Below are positions 52,225 through 60,341 of a stretch of DNA of 64,000 nt, piece by piece; position 1 is the first letter of the stretch, and each line of letters starts with the position of its first letter. Under the pieces are notes generated by a model. It did not search any database, had not been told where the DNA came from, and saw only the letters and a list, made by a program, of their open reading frames with translations. Made by a program: the position numbers and the translations under genes. This stretch comes from Mesorhizobium sp. B4-1-4 (GTDB taxonomy: Bacteria > Pseudomonadota > Alphaproteobacteria > Rhizobiales > Rhizobiaceae), in contig NZ_CP083950.1 in NCBI RefSeq assembly GCF_006439395.2, forward strand, positions 2,666,001 through 2,730,000, read 5' to 3'.

Positions 52225-53445
52225 CTAGCCGTTCGGCAGCGGCGCCGGGAGTAACAAGGTGGTCGTGAATCCCGCCACCGGTGGCGTCATCCAGCGGCGC
52301 GCACGGCCATGGCCGAAAAACTGCACCTTGCCGGCCTCGGCGAGCGGCTCGAGCGCCCGCTGCACGCTGCGCTGGCTGGTTCCGAGCGCCAGCGCCAGGG
52401 CCGAGCTCGACCAGGCCTCGCCATCGGCAAGCAAGGCAAGCACGGCCGCGTGCCGTTCCTCGATCGGCCGCGCCAGCACCATCACGGCGCGCGCCTGAAG
52501 CGGCGCCAGCGTGAAGCCGCGCCTGGTGGCGTTGATATGCGCCAACACGCCAAGCTCGGCGCGCAGCCGGCCGATCTCGACGCGCAGGCGGGCGCGGTGC
52601 GATTCATCGGCATGCTTGCCGCCGAAGGCCCGCGCCACGAGCTCCTCGCGCGACACATCCCCAGGCCACGCTTCAGCGAGCGCACGCGCCAGCGCGAACA
52701 GCACCGGCCGGCTCGCCAGCGAAACCGTTGTCTCGCCGCTGCGCACCGTATAGCGGAAGGCGTCGACGATCAGCGCTGGTGATCCCTGCAATGTCTCGAC
52801 CTCTTCGAGCAGCAGCGGCCGCTCCGTGCCTTGCGAGATCAGCTTTGCCGCGGGTGTCTCCAGGGCAAGGGATGCGCTGTCGACCTCCGCCATGAGGCCG
52901 GCAATGCCGGCCTGGCGGGCGGCGTTACGGGCCCATTCCAGCGCCGCGCGCGCCGGCCGGGTCCGCAGGCGCCGCATGGCGATGCCGGCGACCGCGAGCT
53001 CATGCGCGGCCCGGGCGGCCGGCGGAAGCGGCGTCGGGTCGAGCCCTGCCAGCACATGCTCGGCCTCGTCGAGACGGCCGATCAGCAGCAGGCGCCGCAC
53101 CTTGAGGTGGCCTGCATGCGCTGCGTTCAGCCGGTCGCCATGCTTTTCCAGCGTCGCGCGCGCCGCGTCGAGCGCCTTCGCCGGCCAACCGAGGTCGCGC
53201 GAGACCAGGGCGATCTCGGCCTCGGCGACGACGCATCTGGCGCGCGCGACAGCCTCTTTCGGGCCGAAGGCGCGCGTGGCGCGCCGCAACAGCTGCTTGG
53301 CGCGCTCGAAGTCGCCGAGCTGCGCCATGGCGATGCCGCGCAACGCCAGAGCCGGCGCGTCCTCGCGCAAGGCGACCCGGTCAAGCGCGCCAAGCGGATC
53401 GCCTCCCGCCAGTGCCAGCGCCGCCGCCGTGATCAGCGAGTCCAT
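52225..53445 (-). CDS. TPR-like / winged-helix DNA-binding protein
   Basis: A 406-residue protein. The first half is alpha-helical and repeat-like (DAPALALRGIAMAQLGDFERAKQLLRRATRAFG, then further A-rich helix pairs), suggesting TPR units for protein contacts. At about 225-315 comes a transcription-regulator-like winged helix (RSGETTVSLASRPVLFALARALAEAWPGDVSREEL), and the end carries another helix-turn-helix (SSSALALALGTSQRSVQRALEPLAEAGKVQFFG). It is divergent from the DUF899 operon over 115 bases, so it is the likely regulator of that operon. The signal is unknown. Confidence 0.7.
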   Translation of the reverse strand: MDSLITAAALALAGGDPLGALDRVALREDAPALALRGIAMAQLGDFERAKQLLRRATRAFGPKEAVARARCVVAEAEIALVSRDLGWPAKALDAARATLEKHGDRLNAAHAGHLKVRRLLLIGRLDEAEHVLAGLDPTPLPPAARAAHELAVAGIAMRRLRTRPARAALEWARNAARQAGIAGLMAEVDSASLALETPAAKLISQGTERPLLLEEVETLQGSPALIVDAFRYTVRSGETTVSLASRPVLFALARALAEAWPGDVSREELVARAFGGKHADESHRARLRVEIGRLRAELGVLAHINATRRGFTLAPLQARAVMVLARPIEERHAAVLALLADGEAWSSSALALALGTSQRSVQRALEPLAEAGKVQFFGHGRARRWMTPPVAGFTTTLLLPAPLPNG

Positions 53446-53560
53446 TCAAATCCCGTCACACTTGTAACTCCCACCCCCGCAAAGCACCGCCCTAACTTAA
53501 GTCACCGCAGCCAAGCAGCAAGCCGCATCGGCGGCGCGGCGCAACAACGGAGAACACTGA

Positions 53561-53746
53561 ATGTCCACCGACGCAACCAACGGCAGCACCGCGCACACGC
53601 GGCGCCACCCCTGCTGTGCCGGACCCGAGGATGCGGATGCCATTGCATTTGCATCGCCCGCTTCGCCCGGCTCCACCATGGCTCAGGATGCCCAGGCAAC
53701 GACAGCCCGCAACGACGCCATGACTGACAAAGGAGAAGACCAATGA
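53561..53746 (+). CDS. Small leader-like protein coupled to the DUF899 gene
   Basis: A 61-residue frame starting at ATG 53561, with GGAG 8 bases upstream. Its TGA overlaps the DUF899 start (ATGA), which favours real translation. The protein is low in structure, with TRRHPCCAGPEDAD, a CC pair beside basic residues, and an alanine-rich tail. It resembles no domain I know. It could be a genuine small protein or mainly a device that couples translation into the DUF899 gene. Confidence 0.5.
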   Translation: MSTDATNGSTAHTRRHPCCAGPEDADAIAFASPASPGSTMAQDAQATTARNDAMTDKGEDQ

Positions 53747-54495
53747 CCAAGCACATGACGATGAAGACCCCGCCGATCGTTTCACGACAGGAATGGGACG
53801 CCGCGCACGAAAAGATGCTGGTGAAGGAAAAGGCGACGTTGCGCGCCAAGGACGCGCTCGCCGCCGAACGCCGGCGCATGCCGTGGCTGGAAGTGGACAA
53901 GGCCTATGTCTTCGAAGGCCCTAATGGCAAGGCAAGCCTGCTCGACCTGTTCGAAGGCCGCCGCCAGCTGATCGTCTACCGCGCCTTCTTCGAGCCCGGC
54001 GTCTATGGCTGGCCCGACCATGCCTGCCGCGGCTGCTCGCTCGGCGCCGACCAGGTCGGCCACCTCGCCCATCTCAACGCCCGCGACACCACGCTTGCCT
54101 ACGCTTCGCGCGCACCGCAGGCCGACATCGCGCGGCTGAAGACGCGGATGGGCTGGGACATGCCCTGGTACACGATCACCGACAGCTTCGACAAGGATTT
54201 CGGCGTCGACGAATGGCACGGCCACAACGTGTTCATCCATGACGGCGAGCGCATCTTCCGCACCTATTTCATCAACAACCGCGGCGACGAGGCGATGGGC
54301 ACGGTCTGGAGCTATCTCGACGCAACGCCGCTCGGCCGCCAGGAGGTCTGGGAAGACTCGCCCGAAGGCTACCCCCAGACCCCGCTCTACAGCTGGTGGA
54401 ACTGGCACGACAATTACGAGGCCGGGGCCGACAAGAAATGGGCCGAAGTGGCCGCCGCCGGCGAAGCCGCCTTCCGCGACAAGGGCGACAAGTAG
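53743..54495 (+). CDS. DUF899 thioredoxin-fold protein
   Basis: A 250-residue protein of the DUF899 family, thioredoxin-like in fold. The opening VSRQEWDAAHEKMLVKEKATLRAKDALAAERRRMPW is characteristic, and the core has AFFEPGVYGWPDHACRGCSLGADQV with a CxxC (CRGC) in the redox position. Its C-terminal half holds HNVFIHDGERIFRTYF and WWNWHDNY. The activity is not settled; the fold and CxxC suggest thiol redox chemistry in the cytoplasm. ATG 53743 has AGGAG 8 bases ahead and overlaps the small gene before it. A small membrane protein follows after a hairpin. Confidence 0.88.
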   Translation: MTKHMTMKTPPIVSRQEWDAAHEKMLVKEKATLRAKDALAAERRRMPWLEVDKAYVFEGPNGKASLLDLFEGRRQLIVYRAFFEPGVYGWPDHACRGCSLGADQVGHLAHLNARDTTLAYASRAPQADIARLKTRMGWDMPWYTITDSFDKDFGVDEWHGHNVFIHDGERIFRTYFINNRGDEAMGTVWSYLDATPLGRQEVWEDSPEGYPQTPLYSWWNWHDNYEAGADKKWAEVAAAGEAAFRDKGDK

Positions 54496-54510
54496 AGGGG
54501 TATGCAGCTT

Positions 54511-54544
54511 GGTTTCCTCTCCCCTTCGGCAGGGCGAGGAAACC
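54511..54544. repeat. Hairpin between DUF899 and the small membrane protein gene
   Basis: GGTTTCCTC and GAGGAAACC form a 9-base stem closing a 16-base loop (itself with TCCCCTTCGGCAGGG that can pair further). It starts 15 bases after the DUF899 stop and could weaken read-through to the next gene. Confidence 0.45.
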
Positions 54545-54580
54545 AGATTCCGACGGCTCGCAACCATCAAGGAAAAGACC

Positions 54581-54856
54581 ATGAGCGATACCCATTCCGG
54601 CATCGGCGGCGCGACTCCCGAAAAAAATGCCGCCCATCTCGGCATCGCCGACTGGCTGTGCCTCGCCGCGGCGCCCACTTTCGCGCTGATGGCCTTGCTC
54701 TCCTGCCTTCAAGGGGGTGACGGCGCCATGCTGTGCATGGGCGCTTCGCCGCTGACCGGCCCAATCCTGACCGGAATGCCGGCGATGTATCTGCTGATGA
54801 GCGCTTTCCATCTGGCGCCGTGGCTGAGGGTGATCTCCGGCCGGCAGGTCCGATAG
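54581..54856 (+). CDS. Small two-helix membrane protein behind DUF899
   Basis: A 91-residue protein with two predicted membrane segments (WLCLAAAPTFALMALLSCL and GPILTGMPAMYLLMSAFHLAPWL). ATG 54581 has AAGGA 7 bases ahead. It starts 85 bases after the DUF899 gene, same strand, and likely belongs to the same transcript. I do not recognise a named family. It converges on the PLP decarboxylase gene with 26 bases between stops. Confidence 0.65.
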   Translation: MSDTHSGIGGATPEKNAAHLGIADWLCLAAAPTFALMALLSCLQGGDGAMLCMGASPLTGPILTGMPAMYLLMSAFHLAPWLRVISGRQVR

Positions 54857-54882
54857 AGCCCTTCGCGCCGTGGCACCGTCGA

Positions 54883-56391
54883 TCACCGATGGCGAGTTGA
54901 CGGGGCAGCGGCGGGATGAAAGCCGCGATCGGCCAGATACCTGTCGAGAGTATCCACGAACCCGTCGATGTCGGCCTTTGTCGTGCGATGGTTGACGATG
55001 GCGCAACGCACCACCAGTTCGCCGTTGAGGGTCGTCCACGAAGGCGCGGCCAGGCCGGATTCCTGCAGATCCAGCACCAGGTCGCGGATGAATTCAGAGT
55101 CCGCCCCGCGAATGCCGAAACAGACGATGTTGAGCGCCACGGGCGCTTTCAGCTGGAATGCAGGGTGGCGTTCCAGGGTTTCGGCGAGATGGCGGGCGAG
55201 CCTGCATGTGTGTGCTATCGAGCCGCCGATGCGATCGGTTCCAAGCGCTTCGATCGTCATCCACGTTTTCAAGGCGCGGAACCCGCGCGACAGGTCCGGA
55301 CCGAGATCACAGGGCCAGGTTTCGCCGGCGGCGAGCCCCCGGTCACCACGCTGCAGATAGGCGGCCGGCTGCGCGAACGTGCGCTTCTGGGCATCGCCGT
55401 CGCGCACCAGCAGGAAGCCGGCATCGTAGGGAACCTGGCCCCCTTTGTGGAAATCGAGCGCCACCGACGCCGAATTCTCGATGCCCTTGAACAGTTCGCG
55501 CAGGGAATCGGACAGCACGGCGAGTGCACCGATCGCTCCATCGACATGAAACCAGAGTTTCTCCCTGGACGCGATTTCAGCGATTTCCGCCAGCGGATCA
55601 ATCGCCCCGGTGTTTACCGTTCCCGCCGTACCGACGACCAGGAACGGCAAGAAACCTTCCGCCCGATCTTCCCCGATAGTGTCGCACAGCGCGCCAGACA
55701 GCATCCTCCCGGCATCGTCGACCGCGACTGTCCTCAGATTTGCCGATCCGATGCCGGACAGCTGCATTGCCTGCGCGATGCAGGAATGGGCTTCGGCCGA
55801 TGTATAGGCGACCAGCTGGCGGTCGCAGTCGCGCAGCCCGGTCTCGCGGACGGACTGGCCCAGCGCCTCGGTCTTGGCGATCGTCACCGCGACGAAGTTT
55901 GCCATTGACGAGCCGGTGAGGAACAGGCCGTTTGCCCCAGCGGGGTAGCCGAGCGCCTCGCTCATCCAGCGCACGATCTGCTGTTCGACCACGAGACCGG
56001 CATGGTCGCGGCCGCCGCAATTCATGTTCAGGCCGCTGGCGACGATTTCCGCGACCATGCCGATCGGCGTGCCCGCGCCATGGACCCACCCCATGAACGC
56101 CGGATGCAGGTTGCCGGTGGCGAACGGCACGATGTGCGTGCGCACATCGTCCAGGACATCGCCCAGTTCGCTGGACTGCTTCGGCAGCGGGCGGACAAAC
56201 CTGGCGCGCGCCTCATCGCTGGGCCGCTGCCATACCGGTCTCTGCCTGATCGTTTCGATATGGGTGATCATGTCGTCCAGCAAGCCGTGCGCGAGCTCGC
56301 GAAACTGATCCCAGTCCGATGGATCAAGGTTGCCGGAGGTGTCGGCCGCTTCTGTTGCCGCCACGCGCTCCTGCTCGATCGCCCGCGGCAT
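54883..56391 (-). CDS. Pyridoxal-dependent (group II) amino-acid decarboxylase
   Basis: A 502-residue PLP enzyme of the aromatic-L-amino-acid/glutamate decarboxylase family. The ring-stacking His is H202 (SAEAHSC), the pyridine-nitrogen Asp D284 (FHVDGAIG) and the Schiff-base Lys K316 (ALDFHKGGQVPYDAG). LHPAFMGWVHGAGTP and GGRDHAGLVVEQQIVRWMSEALGYP are family strands. It would remove the carboxyl group of an amino acid and give an amine; which one is unknown. Its ATG overlaps the stop of the preceding PLP gene (ATGA), so the two are coupled. It is the last gene of the ATP-grasp cassette. Confidence 0.9.
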   Translation of the reverse strand: MPRAIEQERVAATEAADTSGNLDPSDWDQFRELAHGLLDDMITHIETIRQRPVWQRPSDEARARFVRPLPKQSSELGDVLDDVRTHIVPFATGNLHPAFMGWVHGAGTPIGMVAEIVASGLNMNCGGRDHAGLVVEQQIVRWMSEALGYPAGANGLFLTGSSMANFVAVTIAKTEALGQSVRETGLRDCDRQLVAYTSAEAHSCIAQAMQLSGIGSANLRTVAVDDAGRMLSGALCDTIGEDRAEGFLPFLVVGTAGTVNTGAIDPLAEIAEIASREKLWFHVDGAIGALAVLSDSLRELFKGIENSASVALDFHKGGQVPYDAGFLLVRDGDAQKRTFAQPAAYLQRGDRGLAAGETWPCDLGPDLSRGFRALKTWMTIEALGTDRIGGSIAHTCRLARHLAETLERHPAFQLKAPVALNIVCFGIRGADSEFIRDLVLDLQESGLAAPSWTTLNGELVVRCAIVNHRTTKADIDGFVDTLDRYLADRGFHPAAAPSTRHR

Positions 56392-57929
56392 CAGGCGCCT
56401 CGGCGATGATGAAGGACCGCCGACAATTTGTGGAAGAAGACGTCGAGCCTGGCTTCCATCGGAGCGAAGGCCTGATGCAGCGGCTGGCCGGCCGACATCG
56501 CCTGCGCAACGCCTATGACATCGGGAGCCGAGGCGGCGACGCGCAGGACCGTGCGCGAACCGAGCCGCACGGCTTGCCCGACATGGCAGATCGGTCCCCC
56601 GCTGAGATCGCGCATCGACAGCTGGATGCCCTGGCACTCCTCGAACGACGCGAAAGCGCCGGCCCCGTTCATGACGGTCAACGGGACCATAGCGCGGGAG
56701 CCGAGGTGGTCGCCTTCATCATCCTGATGCAGCGAGACGCCTTTCACCGCACCGATTCGAGACCGCACCAGGCGGACAAACTGCTCCTTGACGAGGCTTT
56801 GCCGGGACTCGTCGATCGCGGCGTAGCGGTCGAGATGGGCGAGCGCCGCGACCCAGCGCAGCCCCAGTCCCAGGTTCAGTTCCGAGTTGAAGCCGAACCG
56901 CATCCGTTGGCGAAGGGCCGCGGGCCAGTCCTGCGCCGCGCTGTATTCCGCAAGGCCGGCTGGAATGTCGGATCTCGCGGCAAGTTCCTCGGCAAAAGCC
57001 GCAGGGATAAGGAGAGCGCCTGAGAAAGGCGGGCCAGCGACGAACTTGGATCCGGTCAAGGCCACCAGAAACCCATCCGCGAGGTCCTGCCTCAAGCGCG
57101 AGATCGAGCCGCGGAACTGGCAGGCATCGACGATGACCCGCACCCGGTCCGGGGCAAGGGCCGCGACGTGGCGCGCCGCCTGTCGGCTTACGGCAGGCAG
57201 CCCGGTCTTGGACGCATCGAGCACATGGACGAGGACATCGCGATCCCGCTTCAGCTCCAGCTCGACGGCAGCGATGACGTCGGCATCGATGTCATGCTGA
57301 TGGCGAGGCTCGCCCATCTCGTTGCGGATGGCGATCGTGCGCACCTCGATGCGGTCCGGCGGCAGCCCCTCGACCGGCGCACCAGCCTCGACGGTGCTGC
57401 CGAGAGCGGTCAAATCCGAATAATGGAACCCTGCCGCCGCCCGTGGAACGCCGTTTCCCGTTTCATCGGGCGCGACAAGCACATTGGTCAAGGGGCGCCT
57501 GGAGACGCCCGCGACCATGCAGAGAGCGAGAAGCTCCGCATCCGTTCCAGAAGCCGCGAGCACCACCTGCGCGCCAGCGCAGCCGAGGTTGCCGGCGATC
57601 CGGTCCCGGATGTCGGCGAACCATTGCTCGGAGGCGACAGGGGAAGGCGACGCGATGTCGATGAGACGCGCGAGCTCGGCACCGGCCGCCTGGAATCCTT
57701 CGCGGGATATGTTGCTTGCCGTCGTCGACGAGAATGAGATCTCGTCGTCCGCCGGGGTGGCGCGCGTGCCATAGCGATTGCGCCGCGTGATCGCGTCCGG
57801 CCAGATACGTCTGTCGCCGCCTGTCTGGAGCAGGAATGAAACGGATGCCGGCGAATCCGCGCGGAGGCCAACCGTTTCCAGGTCCGGGCGCATCGGCACC
57901 GGCAGGATCCCGCGCTGAATTGCAGGCAT
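56391..57929 (-). CDS. Fold-type-I PLP-dependent enzyme of unknown reaction
   Basis: A 512-residue protein with an aminotransferase class V-like (fold type I) layout. ISFSSTTASNISREGFQAAGAELARLIDIAS and QVVLAASGTDAELLAL form the cofactor phosphate region, VIVDACQF gives D268 for the pyridine ring, and TGSKFVAGPPFSG gives the Schiff-base K295. I cannot match it to a named enzyme. ATG 57929 has GGAG about 7 bases ahead; a reading to 58013 would run into the ATP-grasp gene. It lies 40 bases behind the ATP-grasp gene and overlaps the decarboxylase by 1 base plus the shared ATGA, so all three act together. Transamination, lyase or racemase chemistry is possible. Confidence 0.75.
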   Translation of the reverse strand: MPAIQRGILPVPMRPDLETVGLRADSPASVSFLLQTGGDRRIWPDAITRRNRYGTRATPADDEISFSSTTASNISREGFQAAGAELARLIDIASPSPVASEQWFADIRDRIAGNLGCAGAQVVLAASGTDAELLALCMVAGVSRRPLTNVLVAPDETGNGVPRAAAGFHYSDLTALGSTVEAGAPVEGLPPDRIEVRTIAIRNEMGEPRHQHDIDADVIAAVELELKRDRDVLVHVLDASKTGLPAVSRQAARHVAALAPDRVRVIVDACQFRGSISRLRQDLADGFLVALTGSKFVAGPPFSGALLIPAAFAEELAARSDIPAGLAEYSAAQDWPAALRQRMRFGFNSELNLGLGLRWVAALAHLDRYAAIDESRQSLVKEQFVRLVRSRIGAVKGVSLHQDDEGDHLGSRAMVPLTVMNGAGAFASFEECQGIQLSMRDLSGGPICHVGQAVRLGSRTVLRVAASAPDVIGVAQAMSAGQPLHQAFAPMEARLDVFFHKLSAVLHHRRGA

Positions 57930-57969
57930 GATGGTCTCCGAAATCAGGGCAGTGGTGAGTTGGTTGCGA

Positions 57970-59214
57970 TCAAAGCGGCGTCGACTTGCGCGCCGCGCGC
58001 CGTGCCAGCGCATTTTCGAATGCCGCGAAGAGCTTGCGCATGGCGCTCTTCTTGTAGGGAAAGATACTCTCCCAATCCATTGAATGGACGATCATCGCCA
58101 CATCCGCCTCGAACACCAGCAGCCGGCCGTCGGCGAGTTCAGCGCAATCGATGGCGAAATAGTCCAGCCCGAGGCGCCGGTGAAGGGCTTCGAAGGCATG
58201 CGCGTGGCGCACCGCGAAGTCGCTGTCGAAGCTGGCCATCCAGGCCGCTTCCTCGGCACGCCTTTCTTCGTGCTGGGTCATGCCGGCATTCAGATAGTGG
58301 ACCATCCAATGTTCGGAAACCGCGAGATGGCTGGCATAGGGGCGCCCGCCGATGAACGCGACGCGTTGCTTGCGGAATTTGCGGTCCGTCCCGCTGTAGT
58401 CGATGAATGGCGTGACATAGAATTCGGCCTCGGCGTGCGAAATCAAATAGGCCGAAAGCTCCGATCGCGTGGAGATCTTCTCCATGCCCTTGCCGGCATG
58501 CGTGCCGGCCGGGCGGACGATCACCGGAAACGCCTTCGCCGCGAGGATTGCCGCGACCTCGATTTCCCCGCAAGCCAGTCTCTCGATAACGGCACGGTCA
58601 AGGCGCGCGGCGGGCGGGGCAAGGATCGAAGGCTCGTCCTTCAGCGCCTCGGCGACGCCATGCCTGGACAGCGCCATGATGCGGCGCGGCGCATTGTTGA
58701 CTATCGGCCCGGCCCAATCGCCCAGCAACCGGTCGAGGTTCGCCAGAACCGCCAGATTTGCTGCCGATTCGCCGACAGCCACGAACGCGACGTCATGCTC
58801 GGGCACGTCCTTCAGATCGGCCGTGTCGGCATCGACATAATAGAGCAGCAGGTTCGTGTCGGAATCCTCGAGCAGGAATTCGATCGGCGTGTTGGCCATG
58901 AAGTCGCCGGCGGTCATGAAGACAAGGACGTTCAGGCCCGTGCCGCGTCCGTTGCGGACCCGGTATTGGCGGCTCATCTCGAGCGCCGCCTTCTGGCTGA
59001 GCGCCGCCTTGTCTTCCTCGCCGATCGCATGAAGCAGGATGGACACGTCCAGGAATGCCGCGGCATCGGTGACATCGGCGGAAATGCGTCCGAACAGCCC
59101 GTTCCACAATGGCGAGATATCCCGCCCCTCGAAGACGGCCCGCACGATGGGCGCCTTGCCCGTGATGAGATTCTGATCGTCGAATGTCTCGATTTGAACT
59201 GCCGCGCTTTTCAA
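57970..59214 (-). CDS. ATP-grasp domain ligase
   Basis: A 414-residue protein. Residues 90-190 form the pre-ATP-grasp alpha/beta domain (LNVLVFMTAGDFMANTPIEFLLEDSDTNLLLYYVD). The ATP-grasp fold follows: FPVIVRPAGTHAGKGMEKI (229-247) as the first ATP-binding strand pair and phosphate loop, FYVTPFIDYSGTDRKFRKQRVAFIGG, and the metal site LLVFEADVAMIVH with E369 and D371. Such ligases join a carboxylate to an amine through an acyl phosphate. It is the first gene of the three-gene cassette, starting at ATG 59214, 150 bases below the TetR gene. It is not RimK, D-Ala ligase or a carboxylase by any motif I see. Confidence 0.8.
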   Translation of the reverse strand: MKSAAVQIETFDDQNLITGKAPIVRAVFEGRDISPLWNGLFGRISADVTDAAAFLDVSILLHAIGEEDKAALSQKAALEMSRQYRVRNGRGTGLNVLVFMTAGDFMANTPIEFLLEDSDTNLLLYYVDADTADLKDVPEHDVAFVAVGESAANLAVLANLDRLLGDWAGPIVNNAPRRIMALSRHGVAEALKDEPSILAPPAARLDRAVIERLACGEIEVAAILAAKAFPVIVRPAGTHAGKGMEKISTRSELSAYLISHAEAEFYVTPFIDYSGTDRKFRKQRVAFIGGRPYASHLAVSEHWMVHYLNAGMTQHEERRAEEAAWMASFDSDFAVRHAHAFEALHRRLGLDYFAIDCAELADGRLLVFEADVAMIVHSMDWESIFPYKKSAMRKLFAAFENALARRAARKSTPL

Positions 59215-59263
59215 GCCCTCAAGCCTTCTGCCACGCGGTGGTTACGGCTGGTTCAGCCTCCAC

Positions 59264-59288
59264 GCCGCCTGCACGATGTGCAGGTGGC
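59264..59288. promoter_or_regulatory. Inverted repeat upstream of the ATP-grasp cassette
   Basis: GCCGCCTGCAC and GTGCAGGTGGC pair over 11 bases (one G-T) around GAT, 50 bases before the ATP-grasp start. Compact, nearly perfect and without a T-run, it suits a protein-binding site at the cassette promoter better than a terminator. A terminator for the TetR gene upstream remains possible. Confidence 0.5.
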
Positions 59289-59363
59289 ACTTTGGGCTCC
59301 GGCGCTTGTGCGAGCCTTGTGGCCCGGCGAGCGGATCGCAGCGTTGGCCGCTGCTGGCCTCGG

Positions 59364-59990
59364 TCAGCGATCGGCCTTCGTCGACGTCCCCGCCCCGAAC
59401 CGCAAGCCGTCCATCAACAGCTTGACCAGCCGGCGCGAGCGGTCGCGCCACTCCGGCGTGTCCGGCGCGGAGTAGATGCCGCCGAGCGCGTGCAGAACGT
59501 CCGAGGCGTCGACGTCGCCGCGGATGGTGCCGTCGGCCACCGCCGCCTCGACCAATTGCCGCAGCGCCTGTGAGACCCGGCCCGACGTGTCGGAAAACAG
59601 CGTCGAATTGGTGGTGAGCAGGATGCGCAGGCTGGTCGCCAGACCGCGCTTGGTGGCGATGTAATCGACGAAACGCCGCATCCACTCTTCCAGCGCGACA
59701 TCTGACGAATGTTTTTGGGCAAGCTCGCCGGCGGCCGCGCACAGCCCCTCCGCCTCGCGCCGGTAGACGACCTCGACCAGATGCTCGCGCGTCGGGAAAT
59801 GCCGGTAGAGCGTGCCGATGCCGACGCCGGCGCGCCGTGCGATCTCCTCCAGCGAGGCATCGATACCGCGCTCCGCAAACACCTCCGCCGCCACCTCGAC
59901 CAGCCGGTCGCGATTGCGCCGGGCATCCGCGCGCAGCGGCTTGCCCGCCGTGGCGGTCTGTTCAGCAATGATCGACGGCTCAACGGCCAA
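59364..59990 (-). CDS. TetR/AcrR family transcriptional regulator
   Basis: A TetR regulator of about 208 residues. The N-terminal helix-turn-helix is RNRDRLVEVAAEVFAERGIDASLEEIARRAGVGIGTLYRHFPTREHLVEVV; the rest is the ligand-binding helical domain, ending KLLMDGLRF. I favour TTG 59990 as start, because GGAG lies 7 bases ahead; GTG 60044 in frame gives 226 residues. It is divergent from the aldehyde oxidoreductase genes and is the likely repressor of that operon through the site over the TATAAT at 60089. It also precedes the ATP-grasp cassette on the same strand. Confidence 0.85.
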   Translation of the reverse strand: MAVEPSIIAEQTATAGKPLRADARRNRDRLVEVAAEVFAERGIDASLEEIARRAGVGIGTLYRHFPTREHLVEVVYRREAEGLCAAAGELAQKHSSDVALEEWMRRFVDYIATKRGLATSLRILLTTNSTLFSDTSGRVSQALRQLVEAAVADGTIRGDVDASDVLHALGGIYSAPDTPEWRDRSRRLVKLLMDGLRFGAGTSTKADR

Positions 59991-60070
59991 TTTTTTCTCC
60001 ACTGTCGAAATATGGGGCTTGAACCCGGCCGGGTCAGCCCCCACGTAAGAAACGGAGGCTCCTCCGCTTT

Positions 60071-60094
60071 AGTGGAGTGCCTTTATCATATAAT
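60071..60094 (+). promoter_or_regulatory. Promoter with TetR-type site for the aldehyde oxidoreductase operon
   Basis: A perfect TATAAT (60089-60094) lies about 250 bases upstream of the iron-sulfur subunit gene. Just before it is AGTGGAG (60071-60077); its inverse CTCCACT is at 59997-60003, at the TetR start. CTCC-8-GGAG around 60062-60077 is also palindromic. No good -35 is seen. TetR repression at this point is inferred. Confidence 0.45.
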
Positions 60095-60137
60095 CAGGGG
60101 AACCGGTATGTCACGTCTGCAAACTGCCGAGCGTGTA

Positions 60138-60281
60138 ATCTCCCCCCTCGAGGGGGAGATGTCGCCGAAGGCGACAGAGGGGGTCGCCCCGCATGAAGCG
60201 CCAACCCCCATCCGCCGCAGGAGGTTGCATCCGGTCGAACCGACCCCCCCTGCCGGGCATCTCCCCCTCAAGGAGGGAGAT
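60138..60281. repeat. Two palindromic repeats facing each other (family A relative)
   Basis: ATCTCCCCCCTCGAGGGGGAGAT (60138-60160) followed by GTCGCCGAAGGCGACAGAGGGGG, and about 80 bases on the matching inverse (ACCCCCCCTGCCGGGCATCTCCCCCTCAAGGAGGGAGAT to 60281). The CTCCCCC cores are like family A, but the flank GTCGCCGAAGGCGAC is different. The pair lies in the leader of the oxidoreductase operon. Confidence 0.7.
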
Positions 60282-60341
60282 CAGCAGTTCCGCCATCCCC
60301 ACACTCTCCGCCCCGCGTCAAGCAACTGGAGCCAGACGCCC

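Noticed and set aside
54883..59214. Methanofuran-type pathway (MfnA/MfnD)
   Set aside because: Only the pairing of a decarboxylase with an ATP-grasp ligase is alike; no other mfn genes are here and the middle PLP enzyme has no counterpart.
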